NCBI RefSeq assembly: GCF_900129125.1 | Contig: NZ_FQVJ01000008.1 | Span: 56,065 to 120,064, forward strand | DNA length: 64,000 nt | Source of the DNA: Acidocella aminolytica 101 = DSM 11237 | Lineage (GTDB): Bacteria > Pseudomonadota > Alphaproteobacteria > Acetobacterales > Acetobacteraceae | Direction: 5' to 3' | Part shown: piece by piece, positions 54,802 to 63,754 of the stretch | Position numbering within the stretch: the stretch's first letter is position 1 | Layout of the letters: each line of letters starts with the position of its first letter | Program-made: the position numbers and the translations under genes | Notes under the pieces: generated by a model | The model's input: the letters and a program-made list of their open reading frames with translations, nothing else | What the model was told of the DNA's origin: nothing | Databases searched by the model: none

Positions 54802-55317
54802 ATGATCTTAATTGCGATTGGTGCCAATCTTCCGGGTAAGGACGGCATGACCCCCCTGCAAAGCTGCGAAGCGGCGGCGGCCTCCGTGCGGGATATTCCG
54901 GGATTGAGCTTCGTGGCCCAGTCCACCTGGTACCGCACGCAGGCGGTGCCGGTCTCCAGCCAGCCTGATTACTGCAACGGCATGATCCGGATGGCCGGGG
55001 CGGGGGATCCGGCGGGGGTGCTGCGTGTGTTGCAGGAGATTGAGCTGCGTTTTGGCCGGGAACGCTCCGTGGCCAATGCCGCGCGCACGCTGGACCTCGA
55101 CATTATCGACATGAACGGCATGATCCGTGCCACGCCTGACCCGGTTTTGCCGCACCCGCGCGCGCACCAGCGGGCCTTTGTGCTGCGGCCGCTGCTGGAT
55201 GTGGCCCCCGGTTGGCGCCACCCGGTGTTGCGCCAGAACATCACCACCTTGCTGGCGGATTTGCCCCCGCAGAAGATAGAACCCTGGCATGATGCGCCAG
55301 AGGCAAACGGGGTTTAG
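54802..55317 (+). CDS. folK: 2-amino-4-hydroxy-6-hydroxymethyldihydropteridine pyrophosphokinase
   Basis: This 171-residue kinase of folate biosynthesis transfers pyrophosphate from ATP to the pterin. The motifs are LIAIGANLPG (3-12), FGRERSVANAARTLDLDIID (metal-binding DLD) and PHPRAHQRAFVLRPL. The start at 54802 is where the family begins; the upstream frame is rejected. Upstream DNA at 54690-54801 is A+T-rich and serves the divergent NYN gene as well. Confidence 0.95.
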   Translation: MILIAIGANLPGKDGMTPLQSCEAAAASVRDIPGLSFVAQSTWYRTQAVPVSSQPDYCNGMIRMAGAGDPAGVLRVLQEIELRFGRERSVANAARTLDLDIIDMNGMIRATPDPVLPHPRAHQRAFVLRPLLDVAPGWRHPVLRQNITTLLADLPPQKIEPWHDAPEANGV

Positions 55318-55381
55318 GGTTGCCTGCCTGCCGCGCCTGCGGTAAGGCACTCTTTCAAATTTCTGCCTGGAGCGTACCCCT

Positions 55382-55792
55382 ATGGCCCGCGTAACCGTCG
55401 AAGACTGCGTCCTGAAAGTACCGAACCGCTTTGAGCTGGTTCTGCTTGCGGCGCAGCGTGCCCGTAACATCAGCCGTGGTGAGCAGCTTACCATCGACCG
55501 GGACAACGACAAGAACCCGGTTGTGGCGCTGCGCGAAATTGCCGAGGAAACGGTTGAGCTGCCGCATCTGGAGCAGGATCTGGTGAAATCCCTCTCCCGC
55601 GTGCCGGAACCCGAGCCGGTGGACGAGGAAGTGATGGATCTGATCCCGACCGACCAGAACATCTTTGGCCTGCAAGATGTTTCCGCCGAGGAAGAAGCCG
55701 CCGCCATGGCCGCTGAGGGCGACGAGGTGATGTCGCCAGAAGATATCCAGGCCGCGATCGAGGCTGAGCTCGGCGGCAAGTCGCGCCGCTAA
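55382..55792 (+). CDS. rpoZ: RNA polymerase omega subunit
   Basis: This 136-residue subunit helps assemble RNA polymerase and forms part of a (p)ppGpp site. It starts [30 protein letters not shown], then [13 protein letters not shown] long acidic C-terminal extension (about 70-136) is typical of alphaproteobacteria. It sits directly before the rsh gene, as is common. Confidence 0.97.
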   Translation: MARVTVEDCVLKVPNRFELVLLAAQRARNISRGEQLTIDRDNDKNPVVALREIAEETVELPHLEQDLVKSLSRVPEPEPVDEEVMDLIPTDQNIFGLQDVSAEEEAAAMAAEGDEVMSPEDIQAAIEAELGGKSRR

Positions 55793-55796
55793 TTTC

Positions 55797-58058
55797 ATGC
55801 GGACAGGCTTTCGAAGGCAGGGCCTGTCCCACGCCCCCGAAGGGTTGAGCACTGGCGCGCCGCAATTCCACCCGGAACTGGCGGGGCTGCTGGCGCGCAT
55901 TTCCGCCTATGATTCCAAAGCCGATCTGGCGGTTGTTGACGATGCCTACGCCCTGGCGGCCGAGGCCCATGCCGACCAGAAACGCGATAATGGCGAGCCT
56001 TATATCACCCACCCGCTCGCCGTCGCCGGGATTCTCGCCAGCTATAAATTAGACAGCGCTTCTATCATCACGGCCTTGCTGCATGACACGGTGGAGGACA
56101 CCACCGTCACGCTGGCCACGGTGGAAAAGCGCTTCGGCAAGGAAGTCGGCGCGCTGGTGGACGGCGTCACCAAGCTGACGCGCCTTGAGCTGCAGTCCGA
56201 CAGGACCAAGCAGGCGGAGAATTTCCGTAAGCTGGTGCTGGCGATGAGCAAGGATATCCGTGTGCTCATCGTGAAGCTCGCGGACCGGCTGCATAATATG
56301 CGTACGCTGGGGGCGGTTTCCGCCGCGCACCGGCGGCTACGCATTGCCCGCGAGACCATGGATATCTACGCCCCCCTAGCCGAGCGTATCGGTATGGAGG
56401 CGGTGAAAACGGAGCTTCAGAACCGCGCTTTCGCGGAAATTGAGCCGGATGCCTACCACACCATCCAGACCCGCCTGAACTTCCTGCGCGGGCAGGGCGA
56501 AGATGTGATTGAAGGCGTGCGCCGCGAGCTGGTGCGGGTGTGCCGCGAGGCCGGGCTGAAAGTGGTGGAAATTTCGGGGCGCGAGAAATCCCCTTATTCC
56601 ATCTGGCAGAAAATGAAGCGCCGGAATGTGACGTTCGAGCAGCTGTCGGATATCATGGCTTTCCGCATCATAGTGCCCACCCGCGCGGAATGTTACGTGG
56701 CGCTGGGGGCGATCCATGCCGCGTTTCCGGTAATTGCCGGGCGCTTCAAGGATTATATTTCTACGCCGAAATCAAACGGTTACCAGTCGCTTCATACCGG
56801 CGTGACGCTGCGTCAGCCGCGCAATCAGAAGATCGAGATCCAGATCCGCACGCCTGAGATGCAGGCGGTGGCGGAGGCCGGTGTCGCCGCGCATTGGCTC
56901 TATAAGCAGAACGACGCCTCGCCGTCTGACGTGAAGCAGTTCGGCTGGGTGAAAGACCTGCTGGAAATTCTGGAAAACTCCGCTGCGCCGGATGAGTTTC
57001 TCGAAAACACCAAGCTGGAGCTGTACCAAGACCAAGTGTTCTGCTTCACCCCCAAAGGGCAGCTGATCCAGCTGCCGCGCGGGGCGACCTCGGTTGATTT
57101 CGCGTATGCGGTGCATAGCCAGATTGGCGATACCTGTGTGGGGGCGCGCATCAATGGCCGGTTGATGCCGTTGCGCTACGAGCTGCAAAATGGCGATCAG
57201 GTGGAGATTCTGACCGCGCGCGGTGGCACGCCAAGCCCCGCCTGGGAGCGTTTTGTTGTCACCGGCAAGGCGCGCGCGCGCATCCGCCGGTTCCTGGCGC
57301 AGCAGATGCGTGACCAGCACCGTGATGCGGGTAAGTCCGTGCTGATGAAGGCCTTCCGGCAGGATGGCGTGGATGGCTCCGAAAAAGTGCTGGAGTCGGT
57401 GGCCAAGCAGTTCAAGCAGGCCAGCGTGGATGATCTCTACGTCGCCGTCGGCACTGGGGTTGTTGGGGCGAAGGATGTTGTGCAGGCTGCTTACCCTGAA
57501 CTGCGCGAGGTCCGGGCGCCGCGTATGCTGCCGGCCTTCATGGGGCACGGGCTCACCGCGCGGTCCCCGCGCAATGCCCCGCGCAGCGATTCGGGGCTGC
57601 CGATTACGGGCCTCGTGGCGGGCATGGATGTGCATTATGCCGGGTGCTGCCACCCGCTGCCGGGGGACAAGATTGTCGGCATTGTCACCACCGGCAAGCC
57701 GATTGCCATTCACACCAAGGAGTGCGCCCAGCTTGAGCAGTTCGCCGCCACGCCGGAACGGTTTATCGACGTGGACTGGAACGAGGAGAGCCTCGCGCGG
57801 ATGGACCCCAAGGCCCGCTCGTTCATCGGCCGGGTGAGCGTGATCGCAAGCAATAACCCTGGCGCGCTGGCGGCCCTGACCAATGCCGTCGCCAAGCAGG
57901 ACGGAGCGATCTCTAATCTTAAGATCGTGCATCGCCAGCAGGATTTCTTTGAGGCGCTGGTGGATATCGGAGTGCGTGACGTGGGGCATCTGAACCAGGT
58001 GGTTGCCGGTTTGCGCGCCGCCAGTGGCATTGCCCAAGTAGAGCGGGCGCGGAATTGA
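55797..58058 (+). CDS. spoT: Bifunctional (p)ppGpp synthetase/hydrolase (Rsh)
   Basis: This 753-residue stringent-response enzyme has an HD hydrolase domain (about 45-200) with H72, H96-D97 and E100-D101, so hydrolysis should be active. A synthetase domain (about 250-370, [14 protein letters not shown] and [18 protein letters not shown]), TGS domain (about 430-490) and C-terminal ACT domain (about 680-750) follow. The first ~25 residues are unusual and could be leader sequence. It overlaps acpS by one base. Confidence 0.95.
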   Translation: MRTGFRRQGLSHAPEGLSTGAPQFHPELAGLLARISAYDSKADLAVVDDAYALAAEAHADQKRDNGEPYITHPLAVAGILASYKLDSASIITALLHDTVEDTTVTLATVEKRFGKEVGALVDGVTKLTRLELQSDRTKQAENFRKLVLAMSKDIRVLIVKLADRLHNMRTLGAVSAAHRRLRIARETMDIYAPLAERIGMEAVKTELQNRAFAEIEPDAYHTIQTRLNFLRGQGEDVIEGVRRELVRVCREAGLKVVEISGREKSPYSIWQKMKRRNVTFEQLSDIMAFRIIVPTRAECYVALGAIHAAFPVIAGRFKDYISTPKSNGYQSLHTGVTLRQPRNQKIEIQIRTPEMQAVAEAGVAAHWLYKQNDASPSDVKQFGWVKDLLEILENSAAPDEFLENTKLELYQDQVFCFTPKGQLIQLPRGATSVDFAYAVHSQIGDTCVGARINGRLMPLRYELQNGDQVEILTARGGTPSPAWERFVVTGKARARIRRFLAQQMRDQHRDAGKSVLMKAFRQDGVDGSEKVLESVAKQFKQASVDDLYVAVGTGVVGAKDVVQAAYPELREVRAPRMLPAFMGHGLTARSPRNAPRSDSGLPITGLVAGMDVHYAGCCHPLPGDKIVGIVTTGKPIAIHTKECAQLEQFAATPERFIDVDWNEESLARMDPKARSFIGRVSVIASNNPGALAALTNAVAKQDGAISNLKIVHRQQDFFEALVDIGVRDVGHLNQVVAGLRAASGIAQVERARN

Positions 58059-58471
58059 TGACGGGCATGATTCTGGGGCTGGGCTCCGATATTTGCGACA
58101 TCCGCCGCATCGAAAAAGCGCTGGAGCGGCATGGGGAGCGGTTCACGTTGCGGGTGTTCTCGGACATTGAGCGTTTGCGCAGTGAGCGCCGCGTGCATTT
58201 CCGCGCCCCTAGCTACGCCAAACGTTTCGCCGCCAAGGAGGCTTGCGCCAAGGCACTGGGCACGGGATTTACCAGAGGCGTGTTCATGTCTGACTTACGG
58301 GTGGTGAACCTGCCCAGTGGCCAGCCGACCATGGAACTGCATGGTGGTGCGCTGGAGCGGCTGCGGGTTCTGACCCCAGCGGGTATGCATCCCAGTATTT
58401 TTGTGTCTCTGACCGATGAATATCCCTACGCCTATGCCCAGGTGATTATTTCCGCCATGCCGGAGCGCTGA
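58058..58471 (+). CDS. acpS: Holo-[acyl-carrier-protein] synthase
   Basis: This 137-residue enzyme transfers phosphopantetheine from CoA to ACP. The motifs are [16 protein letters not shown] (metal-binding Asp) and [15 protein letters not shown]. The start uses TGATG overlap with rsh; MILGLG nine bases later is an alternative. It consumes the CoA whose precursors PanB and PanE make elsewhere in this window. Confidence 0.94.
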   Translation: MTGMILGLGSDICDIRRIEKALERHGERFTLRVFSDIERLRSERRVHFRAPSYAKRFAAKEACAKALGTGFTRGVFMSDLRVVNLPSGQPTMELHGGALERLRVLTPAGMHPSIFVSLTDEYPYAYAQVIISAMPER

Positions 58472-58497
58472 GCGGTTTTTGGGTGAGGAGGCACGGA

Positions 58498-59118
58498 GTG
58501 GAGCCTAAATATTTTTATGAACCAAAGGCCGGGCATGGGCTGGCGCATGATCCGTTCAATGCCATCGTGGGGCCCAGGCCCATCGGCTGGGTGTCGTCCA
58601 AAGGCAAGGATGGCAGCATCAATCTGGCGCCGTACAGCTTTTTCAACGCGTTCTGCTACACCCCGCCGATGATCGGGTTTTCCAGCATCGGCCGGAAGGA
58701 CACGTTGCGAAATATCGAGGAAACCGGCGAATTTGTCTGGAATCTCGCGGATCGGGAGCTGGCCGGGGCGATGAATCAGAGCTGCGCGGCAGTGCCCTAC
58801 GGCACGGATGAGTTCGTGCTCGCCGGGCTGGAAAAAGCCCCTGCCAAGCTGATGGCACTGCCGATGGTGGCGGCGGCTTTGGTAAATTTTGAATGTAAGC
58901 TCTCCGAGATCGTCACGCTGAAAAGCGCGGCGGGTGTGCCCAGCGGCGCGTATCTGGTGCTGGGCGAGGTTGTGGGGGTGCACATCAACCCAGCCGCTTT
59001 GCGGGACGGCGTGTTCGATACGTTCGGAGCGGGGATTATCCTGCGCGCGGGCGGGCCGTCCGCCTATGCTGAAATCACGCCCGGCAGCCGGTTCGACATG
59101 AAGCGCCCGGCTGATTAG
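58498..59118 (+). CDS. Flavin reductase-like domain protein
   Basis: This 206-residue protein has the split-barrel FMN-binding fold of the DIM6/NTAB group. The motifs are GPRPIGWVSSKGKDGSINLAPYSFFN and FVWNLADRELAGAMNQ. It may reduce flavin or a small substrate with NAD(P)H; the substrate is unknown. The GTG at 58498 lies six bases after GAGGAGG and is preferred over the GTG at 58483. The stop overlaps the convergent DUF952 stop by four bases. Confidence 0.87.
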   Translation: MEPKYFYEPKAGHGLAHDPFNAIVGPRPIGWVSSKGKDGSINLAPYSFFNAFCYTPPMIGFSSIGRKDTLRNIEETGEFVWNLADRELAGAMNQSCAAVPYGTDEFVLAGLEKAPAKLMALPMVAAALVNFECKLSEIVTLKSAAGVPSGAYLVLGEVVGVHINPAALRDGVFDTFGAGIILRAGGPSAYAEITPGSRFDMKRPAD

Positions 59119-59453
59119 CCCGGCAGCAAGGCCCGGCCACCCGGTCCGTGTTCCAGGGGGCGGTGAGCGCTGATATGGCGCATCTCCAGCCGCCCGTAAA
59201 AATGCGGAAAATGCTGTCCGCCACGGGAGATTTCCCAACGCAGCGCGGCGCCCAGAGCCGCCAGGGGCACGGCAGCGATCACCAGCCCATCCTGTCCGGC
59301 AAAATGCTTGTCGAGCGTTTCATCAAGCTGAGAGGCGGTGGAGAGGTGGATATAGCCATCCGCCTGGTCCACCGGCGCGCCCTCAAAACGCCCATCCTGC
59401 AAGGCGGCGAATTGCCCGGTGGTTAAAATTTTATAGGCGGTCTCAGAGGTCAT
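59115..59453 (-). CDS. DUF952-domain protein
   Basis: This 112-residue protein has the DUF952 pattern: YKILTTGQFAALQDGRFEGAPVDQADGYIHLSTASQLDETLDKHF, then FPHFYGRL. Structures in this family are small ADP-ribosyltransferase-like folds of unknown function. It overlaps the upstream gene by four bases, so both form an operon. Confidence 0.88.
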   Translation of the reverse strand: MTSETAYKILTTGQFAALQDGRFEGAPVDQADGYIHLSTASQLDETLDKHFAGQDGLVIAAVPLAALGAALRWEISRGGQHFPHFYGRLEMRHISAHRPLEHGPGGRALLPG

Positions 59454-60490
59454 GACGGGTCTTGCGCTTCGCTCGGCAGAGGCAGGCAGGAGAGGTTGAG
59501 GCTGGTGATGGTTTGGGTCAGGACCGTATAGCCGATCTGGCCGAATGTCACCGGCGCGATGGCGGGCAGCATGGGTCTTATATCGGCCGAAAAATGAGGC
59601 AGGCAGGCCACACAGACGGAGGCAAGGGCGGCCTCGGGCAGATTAATTCCGGCCACGGCCCGCCTGAGTGCCTCTTTGAAAATGCTGGAGGCTTCAGCGA
59701 AATGATAAACCAGCTCGGTTTCGATGGGGCTTAGAAAGGTGATGTCCCCGGTTGCGGATTCGATATTGATAATCGAGTTATTGACCAGTGCGCCGTCCCG
59801 GTCCGCGATCAGGGGCAGTGAGGCATCGACCGTGCCGTTGGTGATGAGGTCGATCAGGCGGACGCTTTGCCCATCCGCCATGCAAGGAGCGCTGAGTCTG
59901 TAGCCGGATTCAGAGAAACGGATGGCCGGGCCGATTGCGCTGCAAAACGGGTTGACGACGTTCAGCTCCGCATAAGTGGCATCCGGCAGGGTTACGTACA
60001 TGATTGCGGCGCGGTCATCCCAAGCGGTGCCGGTGCCGCAAAACACCTTCGGCTGCCGGTGGCCGATCTCGGCCAGCGGCACGGCGCTGACCCAACCCGC
60101 CAGCGGGATGTTATAAAGCCCCTGCCAGTCTGACATGTGAGTGGCAATGTTTTCCAAAAACGCGCTGTATCCGGGCAGGATGGCCAGAGCAAAGCCGTTG
60201 CAGGGATAATATTCGCTAAGGCTCTGTATCTGGATGGAATCAAAAAGGCGCAGCTCAACCCGCAACGCGATTTGCGATAAATCCGCGTAAATCAGCTGTC
60301 CCGCCGGGAGGGTAAAGCCATCCGGCGTGAGAAAGCCTGAAACCGTTCCGCCAACCCATTGGCCTTCCGGCAACTGTGTCAGTTCGGCCTCATCGCCCGC
60401 CACCAGCAGGATTCGCCCGGCTTTGATGAGGTCCGCCACGTCCAGCGTTTTGGCGAGGGCGCGGGTGGTGTTGAGCTTAGAGACGGTCAT
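59450..60490 (-). CDS. Conserved hypothetical protein (FIST/DUF6976-like)
   Basis: This is a 346-residue soluble protein. It opens KTLDVADLIKAGRILLVAGDEAELTQLPEGQWVGGTVSGF and contains YYPCNGFALAILPG and LPLIADRDGALVNNS. This layout reminds me of DUF6976 (distantly FIST-like) proteins, but I cannot confirm the family. Several cysteines (about 96, 150, 184, 204, 293, 297, 331) are conspicuous for a cytoplasmic protein. No catalytic motif is recognised. First gene of the operon with DUF952. Confidence 0.6.
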   Translation of the reverse strand: MTVSKLNTTRALAKTLDVADLIKAGRILLVAGDEAELTQLPEGQWVGGTVSGFLTPDGFTLPAGQLIYADLSQIALRVELRLFDSIQIQSLSEYYPCNGFALAILPGYSAFLENIATHMSDWQGLYNIPLAGWVSAVPLAEIGHRQPKVFCGTGTAWDDRAAIMYVTLPDATYAELNVVNPFCSAIGPAIRFSESGYRLSAPCMADGQSVRLIDLITNGTVDASLPLIADRDGALVNNSIINIESATGDITFLSPIETELVYHFAEASSIFKEALRRAVAGINLPEAALASVCVACLPHFSADIRPMLPAIAPVTFGQIGYTVLTQTITSLNLSCLPLPSEAQDPS

Positions 60491-60764
60491 TAAAATGGAT
60501 CAGTTTCATCATGGACGATAAAGTCGCCAAACATGGCTAATATATGGGAAAAAATTTCAAATATTGATTGTAGTATGAAAAAACGTAATGCACGCAATGT
60601 TTCTGTATCGTAAATACATTGTTTCGCCAATCAACGCGCGGCAATCGGCGTGCATGGCAGGGATGCTATTTTATCGTATTGGCCCGTCGTGTGGCAGCAA
60701 GAAAGCCCTTTCCAAGGCCGTTTAAAATAGTAAACTCCCCCTCAGACAATAGGAGTGTCAGCCA
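60491..60764. other. A+T-rich intergenic region before the aminotransferase
   Basis: This 274-bp gap is markedly A+T-rich (for example GGGAAAAAATTTCAAATATT near 60547) compared with its neighbours. It presumably holds divergent promoters for the hypothetical gene and the aminotransferase. No ORF or RNA is supported. Confidence 0.5.
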
Positions 60765-62087
60765 ATGAGCGCCGCGACCCGTTCAAGTAATGATCCTCTC
60801 ATCCATCACTGGATGCCTTTTACCGCTAACCGGCAGTTTCATGAGCAGCCGCGTATGATCACTCGTGCCGAGGGTGTTTATTATTATAATACGCGAGGCG
60901 AAAAACTGCTGGACGGGTCTTCCGGCCTGTATTGCATTCCGCTCGGTCATGGCCGCCGGGAGATCCGCGAGGCGGTGGCGAAACAGATGGAAGAGTTGGA
61001 TTACGCGCCGCCCTTCCAATACGGCGTGCCCACGGCGTTCCGTCTGGCTACTGAAGTGGCCCAGATGCTGCCGGAAGGCATCAATCGCGTATTTTTTGGC
61101 GGGTCCGGGTCCGAGGCGGCCGATACCGCGCTGAAAATGGCGCTGGCTTATCATCGTGCCCGTGGCGAGGCTCAGCGCGTGCGCCTCATTGGCCGTGAGC
61201 GCGGTTATCATGGTGTAAATCTGGGTGGAATGTCCGTGGGCGGCATGATGCCCAACCGCAAGGCGTTCAGCACAGGTTTGCCAGGCGTTTCGCATCTGCG
61301 CCACACCCATATTAAGGAAAACTACTTCCAGATGGGCGAGGGCGAGCATGGTGCCGACCTCGCGGATGATCTGGAGCGTTTCGTGAATCTGCACGGGCCG
61401 GACACCATCGCTGCCTGTATCGTGGAGCCGATTGCTGGATCCACCGGGATTCTGGTGCCGCCCAAAGGGTATCTGAAGCGTCTGCGCGAGATCTGCACCA
61501 AGCATGGAATTCTGCTTATCTTCGACGAGGTGATCACCGGGTTCGGCCGTACGGGTGAGGCGTTCGCGTCGCAGACCTTCGGCGTGACACCGGATATTAT
61601 CACTATGGCCAAGGCGCTTACCAACGGCTCCATCCCGATGGCGGCGGTGGCGGTGAAGGATGAGATCCAGCAGGCGATTTTTGAGGCCGCGCCGGAGAAC
61701 GGCATCGAACTGTTCCATGGCTACACCTACTCCGCCCACCCGGCAGCCTGCGCGGCCGGTCTGGCGACGCTGAAGATCTACCGTGAGGAAGGCATTTTCG
61801 ACCGGGTGAAATCCTTGACCCCGGCCTTCCTGGAGCAGGTTGGCAGCTTCAAGGACGTGGAAGGCGTGGTGGACACGCGCGGCCATGGCCTGTTGGGCGC
61901 GGTGGAGCTGGCGCCGAAGGGCAAGCCCGGCGAACGCGGCTTCAAGATTCTGTGCAAGGCGTTCGAGCGCGGGCTGGTGCTGCGCGCGGCGGGGGATTCG
62001 ATGGTGCTGGCGCCGCCCTTCGCGGCCACGCCGGACCAGATCAGTGAAATGCTGGATATTCTGCGTAAGCTGATACAGGAAAGCTGA
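60765..62087 (+). CDS. Class III omega-amino acid:pyruvate aminotransferase
   Basis: This 440-residue PLP enzyme contains SGSEAADTALKMALAYHRARG, the pyridine-ring aspartate in LIFDEVITGFGRTGE and the Schiff-base lysine K283 in ITMAKALTNG. The overall pattern (HWMPFTANRQF start, HGYTYSAHPAACAAGLATL) is closest to beta-alanine/omega-amino acid:pyruvate transaminases, with GABA a possible donor. The semialdehyde product would be oxidised by the downstream dehydrogenase. TAGGAG precedes the start. Confidence 0.92.
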   Translation: MSAATRSSNDPLIHHWMPFTANRQFHEQPRMITRAEGVYYYNTRGEKLLDGSSGLYCIPLGHGRREIREAVAKQMEELDYAPPFQYGVPTAFRLATEVAQMLPEGINRVFFGGSGSEAADTALKMALAYHRARGEAQRVRLIGRERGYHGVNLGGMSVGGMMPNRKAFSTGLPGVSHLRHTHIKENYFQMGEGEHGADLADDLERFVNLHGPDTIAACIVEPIAGSTGILVPPKGYLKRLREICTKHGILLIFDEVITGFGRTGEAFASQTFGVTPDIITMAKALTNGSIPMAAVAVKDEIQQAIFEAAPENGIELFHGYTYSAHPAACAAGLATLKIYREEGIFDRVKSLTPAFLEQVGSFKDVEGVVDTRGHGLLGAVELAPKGKPGERGFKILCKAFERGLVLRAAGDSMVLAPPFAATPDQISEMLDILRKLIQES

Positions 62088-62094
62088 TTGCGAG

Positions 62095-62169
62095 GGTTGC
62101 AGATTGAGCAACCTTCCCAAAATGAGGTGATGATTCCAAGGTCCGGGCCGCCATAAAGGGGCCCGGACC
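62095..62169 (+). promoter_or_regulatory. Tandem hairpins between transaminase and dehydrogenase
   Basis: Two hairpins occupy the 107-bp gap: GGTTGC / GCAACC (62095-62113) and the strong GGTCCGGGCC / GGCCCGGACC (62140-62169). Neither has a full T-tract. They may set the ratio of the two enzymes or protect the downstream mRNA. Confidence 0.5.
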
Positions 62170-62194
62170 CGTTTGTAACTCCGGAGGAATGAGA

Positions 62195-63628
62195 ATGTAC
62201 CAGGACGTATTGCTGCATGTCGGCGGCCAGTGGCGTGCGGCGCAGGGCGGCAAGACTATCGATATTCTGAACCCGGCGACGGAGGAGGTGATCGGCAAGC
62301 TGGCCCATGCCAACACAGCGGATCTGGACGAGGCTCTGGACTGGGCGGCCAAGGGCTTTGCGCAGTGGCGCAAGATGTCGGCCTATGACCGCAGCAAGGT
62401 GATGCGCAAGGCCGCCGACCTGCTGCGCGAGCGGCTGGATAAAATCGCCACGCTGATGACCATGGAACAAGGAAAGCCGCTGGCCGAAGCCAAGGTTGAG
62501 TTGGCGGGGTCCGCCGATGTGATCGACTGGTTCGCTGAGGAAGGCCGCCGTGCTTATGGCCGCGTGATTCCCGCGCGTCTGCCGGGCGTGTACCAGATGT
62601 CCTTGCGTGAGCCGGTGGGCGTGGTGGCGGGCTTTACGCCCTGGAACTTCCCGGTCTCCCAGGCGGTGCGCAAAATCTCCGCGGCGCTGGCGGCGGGCTG
62701 TGCTTTTATCCTGAAAGGTCCCGAGGAAACCCCGGCCAGCTGCGCTGAACTGGTGCGTTGCTATGTGGATGCCGGTGTGCCGGCGGGCGTGGTGCAGATT
62801 GTGTTTGGCGTACCGGCGGAGATTTCCGAATATCTCATCCCGCACCCGACCGTGAGAAAGGTCTCCTTCACTGGCTCCACCGCTGTTGGCAAGCATCTGG
62901 CGAGCCTTGCGGGCAAGCACATGAAGCGCGTGACCATGGAACTGGGCGGCCATGCCCCGGCTTTGGTGTTTGACGATGCGGATCTCGACCAGGCCGCGAC
63001 CATTCTGGCCGCCAACAAGTTCCGTAATGCCGGGCAGGTTTGCGTGGCCCCCACACGCTTCCTGGTGCAGGAGGGCGTGTACGAGCCATTCCTGGAGAAG
63101 TTTGTGGCTAAGTGCGAGGCGATCAAGCTTGGCAACGGGCTGGAGGACGGCACTACCATGGGGCCGCTCGCCAATGATCGCCGCGTGAGTGCCATGGAAA
63201 GCTTCATTGCCGATGCCGTTGGCAAGGGGGCCAAGGTGCGTACGGGCGGTAAACGTTCCGGCAATAAGGGCTATTTCTTCGAGCCGACCGTGCTGACGGA
63301 TATCGCCCCGGATGCGCGCGTGCTGCATGAGGAGCCGTTCGGGCCGCTGGCGCTGTTCGTGCCGTTCAAGAACTATGAGGAGGCCATTGCCGAGGCTAAC
63401 CGCCTGGAATACGGCCTTGCCTCCTATGCCTATACCCGCAATACCGGCCGCGTGACGGCGCTGGGGCATGATATTCAGGCCGGCATGGTGGGTATTAACC
63501 ATCACGGCCTGGCGGTGCCGGAAACGCCGTTCGGCGGCGTGAAGGATTCCGGCTATGGCTCGGAAGGCGGCGCGGAAGGGCTGGAACCTTATCTGGTGAC
63601 TAAGTTCGTGACCCAGGCCAGCGCCTGA
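62195..63628 (+). CDS. gabD: NAD(P)-dependent succinate-semialdehyde-type dehydrogenase
   Basis: This 477-residue ALDH-superfamily enzyme has catalytic E249 (MELGGHAP) and C283 (NAGQVCVAPTRF). The FTPWNFPV and FTGSTAVGK motifs bind the cofactor. The sequence resembles succinate-semialdehyde dehydrogenases, but malonate or other omega-semialdehydes are possible given the beta-alanine-like transaminase upstream. The start at 62195 lies seven bases after GGAGG; the ATG at 62189 is too close. Confidence 0.92.
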   Translation: MYQDVLLHVGGQWRAAQGGKTIDILNPATEEVIGKLAHANTADLDEALDWAAKGFAQWRKMSAYDRSKVMRKAADLLRERLDKIATLMTMEQGKPLAEAKVELAGSADVIDWFAEEGRRAYGRVIPARLPGVYQMSLREPVGVVAGFTPWNFPVSQAVRKISAALAAGCAFILKGPEETPASCAELVRCYVDAGVPAGVVQIVFGVPAEISEYLIPHPTVRKVSFTGSTAVGKHLASLAGKHMKRVTMELGGHAPALVFDDADLDQAATILAANKFRNAGQVCVAPTRFLVQEGVYEPFLEKFVAKCEAIKLGNGLEDGTTMGPLANDRRVSAMESFIADAVGKGAKVRTGGKRSGNKGYFFEPTVLTDIAPDARVLHEEPFGPLALFVPFKNYEEAIAEANRLEYGLASYAYTRNTGRVTALGHDIQAGMVGINHHGLAVPETPFGGVKDSGYGSEGGAEGLEPYLVTKFVTQASA

Positions 63629-63639
63629 TGATGGATTTT

Positions 63640-63659
63640 GTGGGGGCTTTTGCCCCCAC
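63640..63659 (+). terminator. gabD hairpin terminator
   Basis: The 8-bp perfect stem GTGGGGGC / GCCCCCAC with a TTTT loop lies 11 bases past the stop. The following T-tract is weak, so termination may be partial. Confidence 0.65.
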
Positions 63660-63680
63660 GCTTTCATCTGTTTTTAAAAA

Positions 63681-63700
63681 AGCCGCCTCACAGGGCGGCT
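63681..63700 (-). terminator. Minus-strand terminator stranded by the IS
   Basis: The stem AGCCGCC / GGCGGCT has a T-run on the minus strand only (TTTTTT after the stem, reading leftward). It would end a leftward transcript from the right, but an insertion sequence now lies immediately to the right. Confidence 0.6.
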
Positions 63701-63712
63701 CAGACTGCTGAC

Positions 63713-63738
63713 AAACCCCTGGCGCAAGCCGGGGGTTT
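63713..63738 (+). terminator. Insulating terminator at the IS left end
   Basis: AAACCCCTGGC / GCCGGGGGTTT (one G:U) with a GCAA tetraloop is followed by more T residues, 17 bases before the transposase ATG. Insertion sequences commonly carry such a structure to limit read-through expression. Confidence 0.7.
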
Positions 63739-63754
63739 TTGATTCATTGTTGTG

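Noticed and set aside
60783..62120. 445-codon open frame antisense to the class III aminotransferase
   Set aside because: Complement of a gene with intact PLP motifs; no independent coding signal.
61778..63667. 629-codon open frame antisense to gabD
   Set aside because: Same artefact: complementary to a clear dehydrogenase, with biased His/Arg composition and no recognisable domain.
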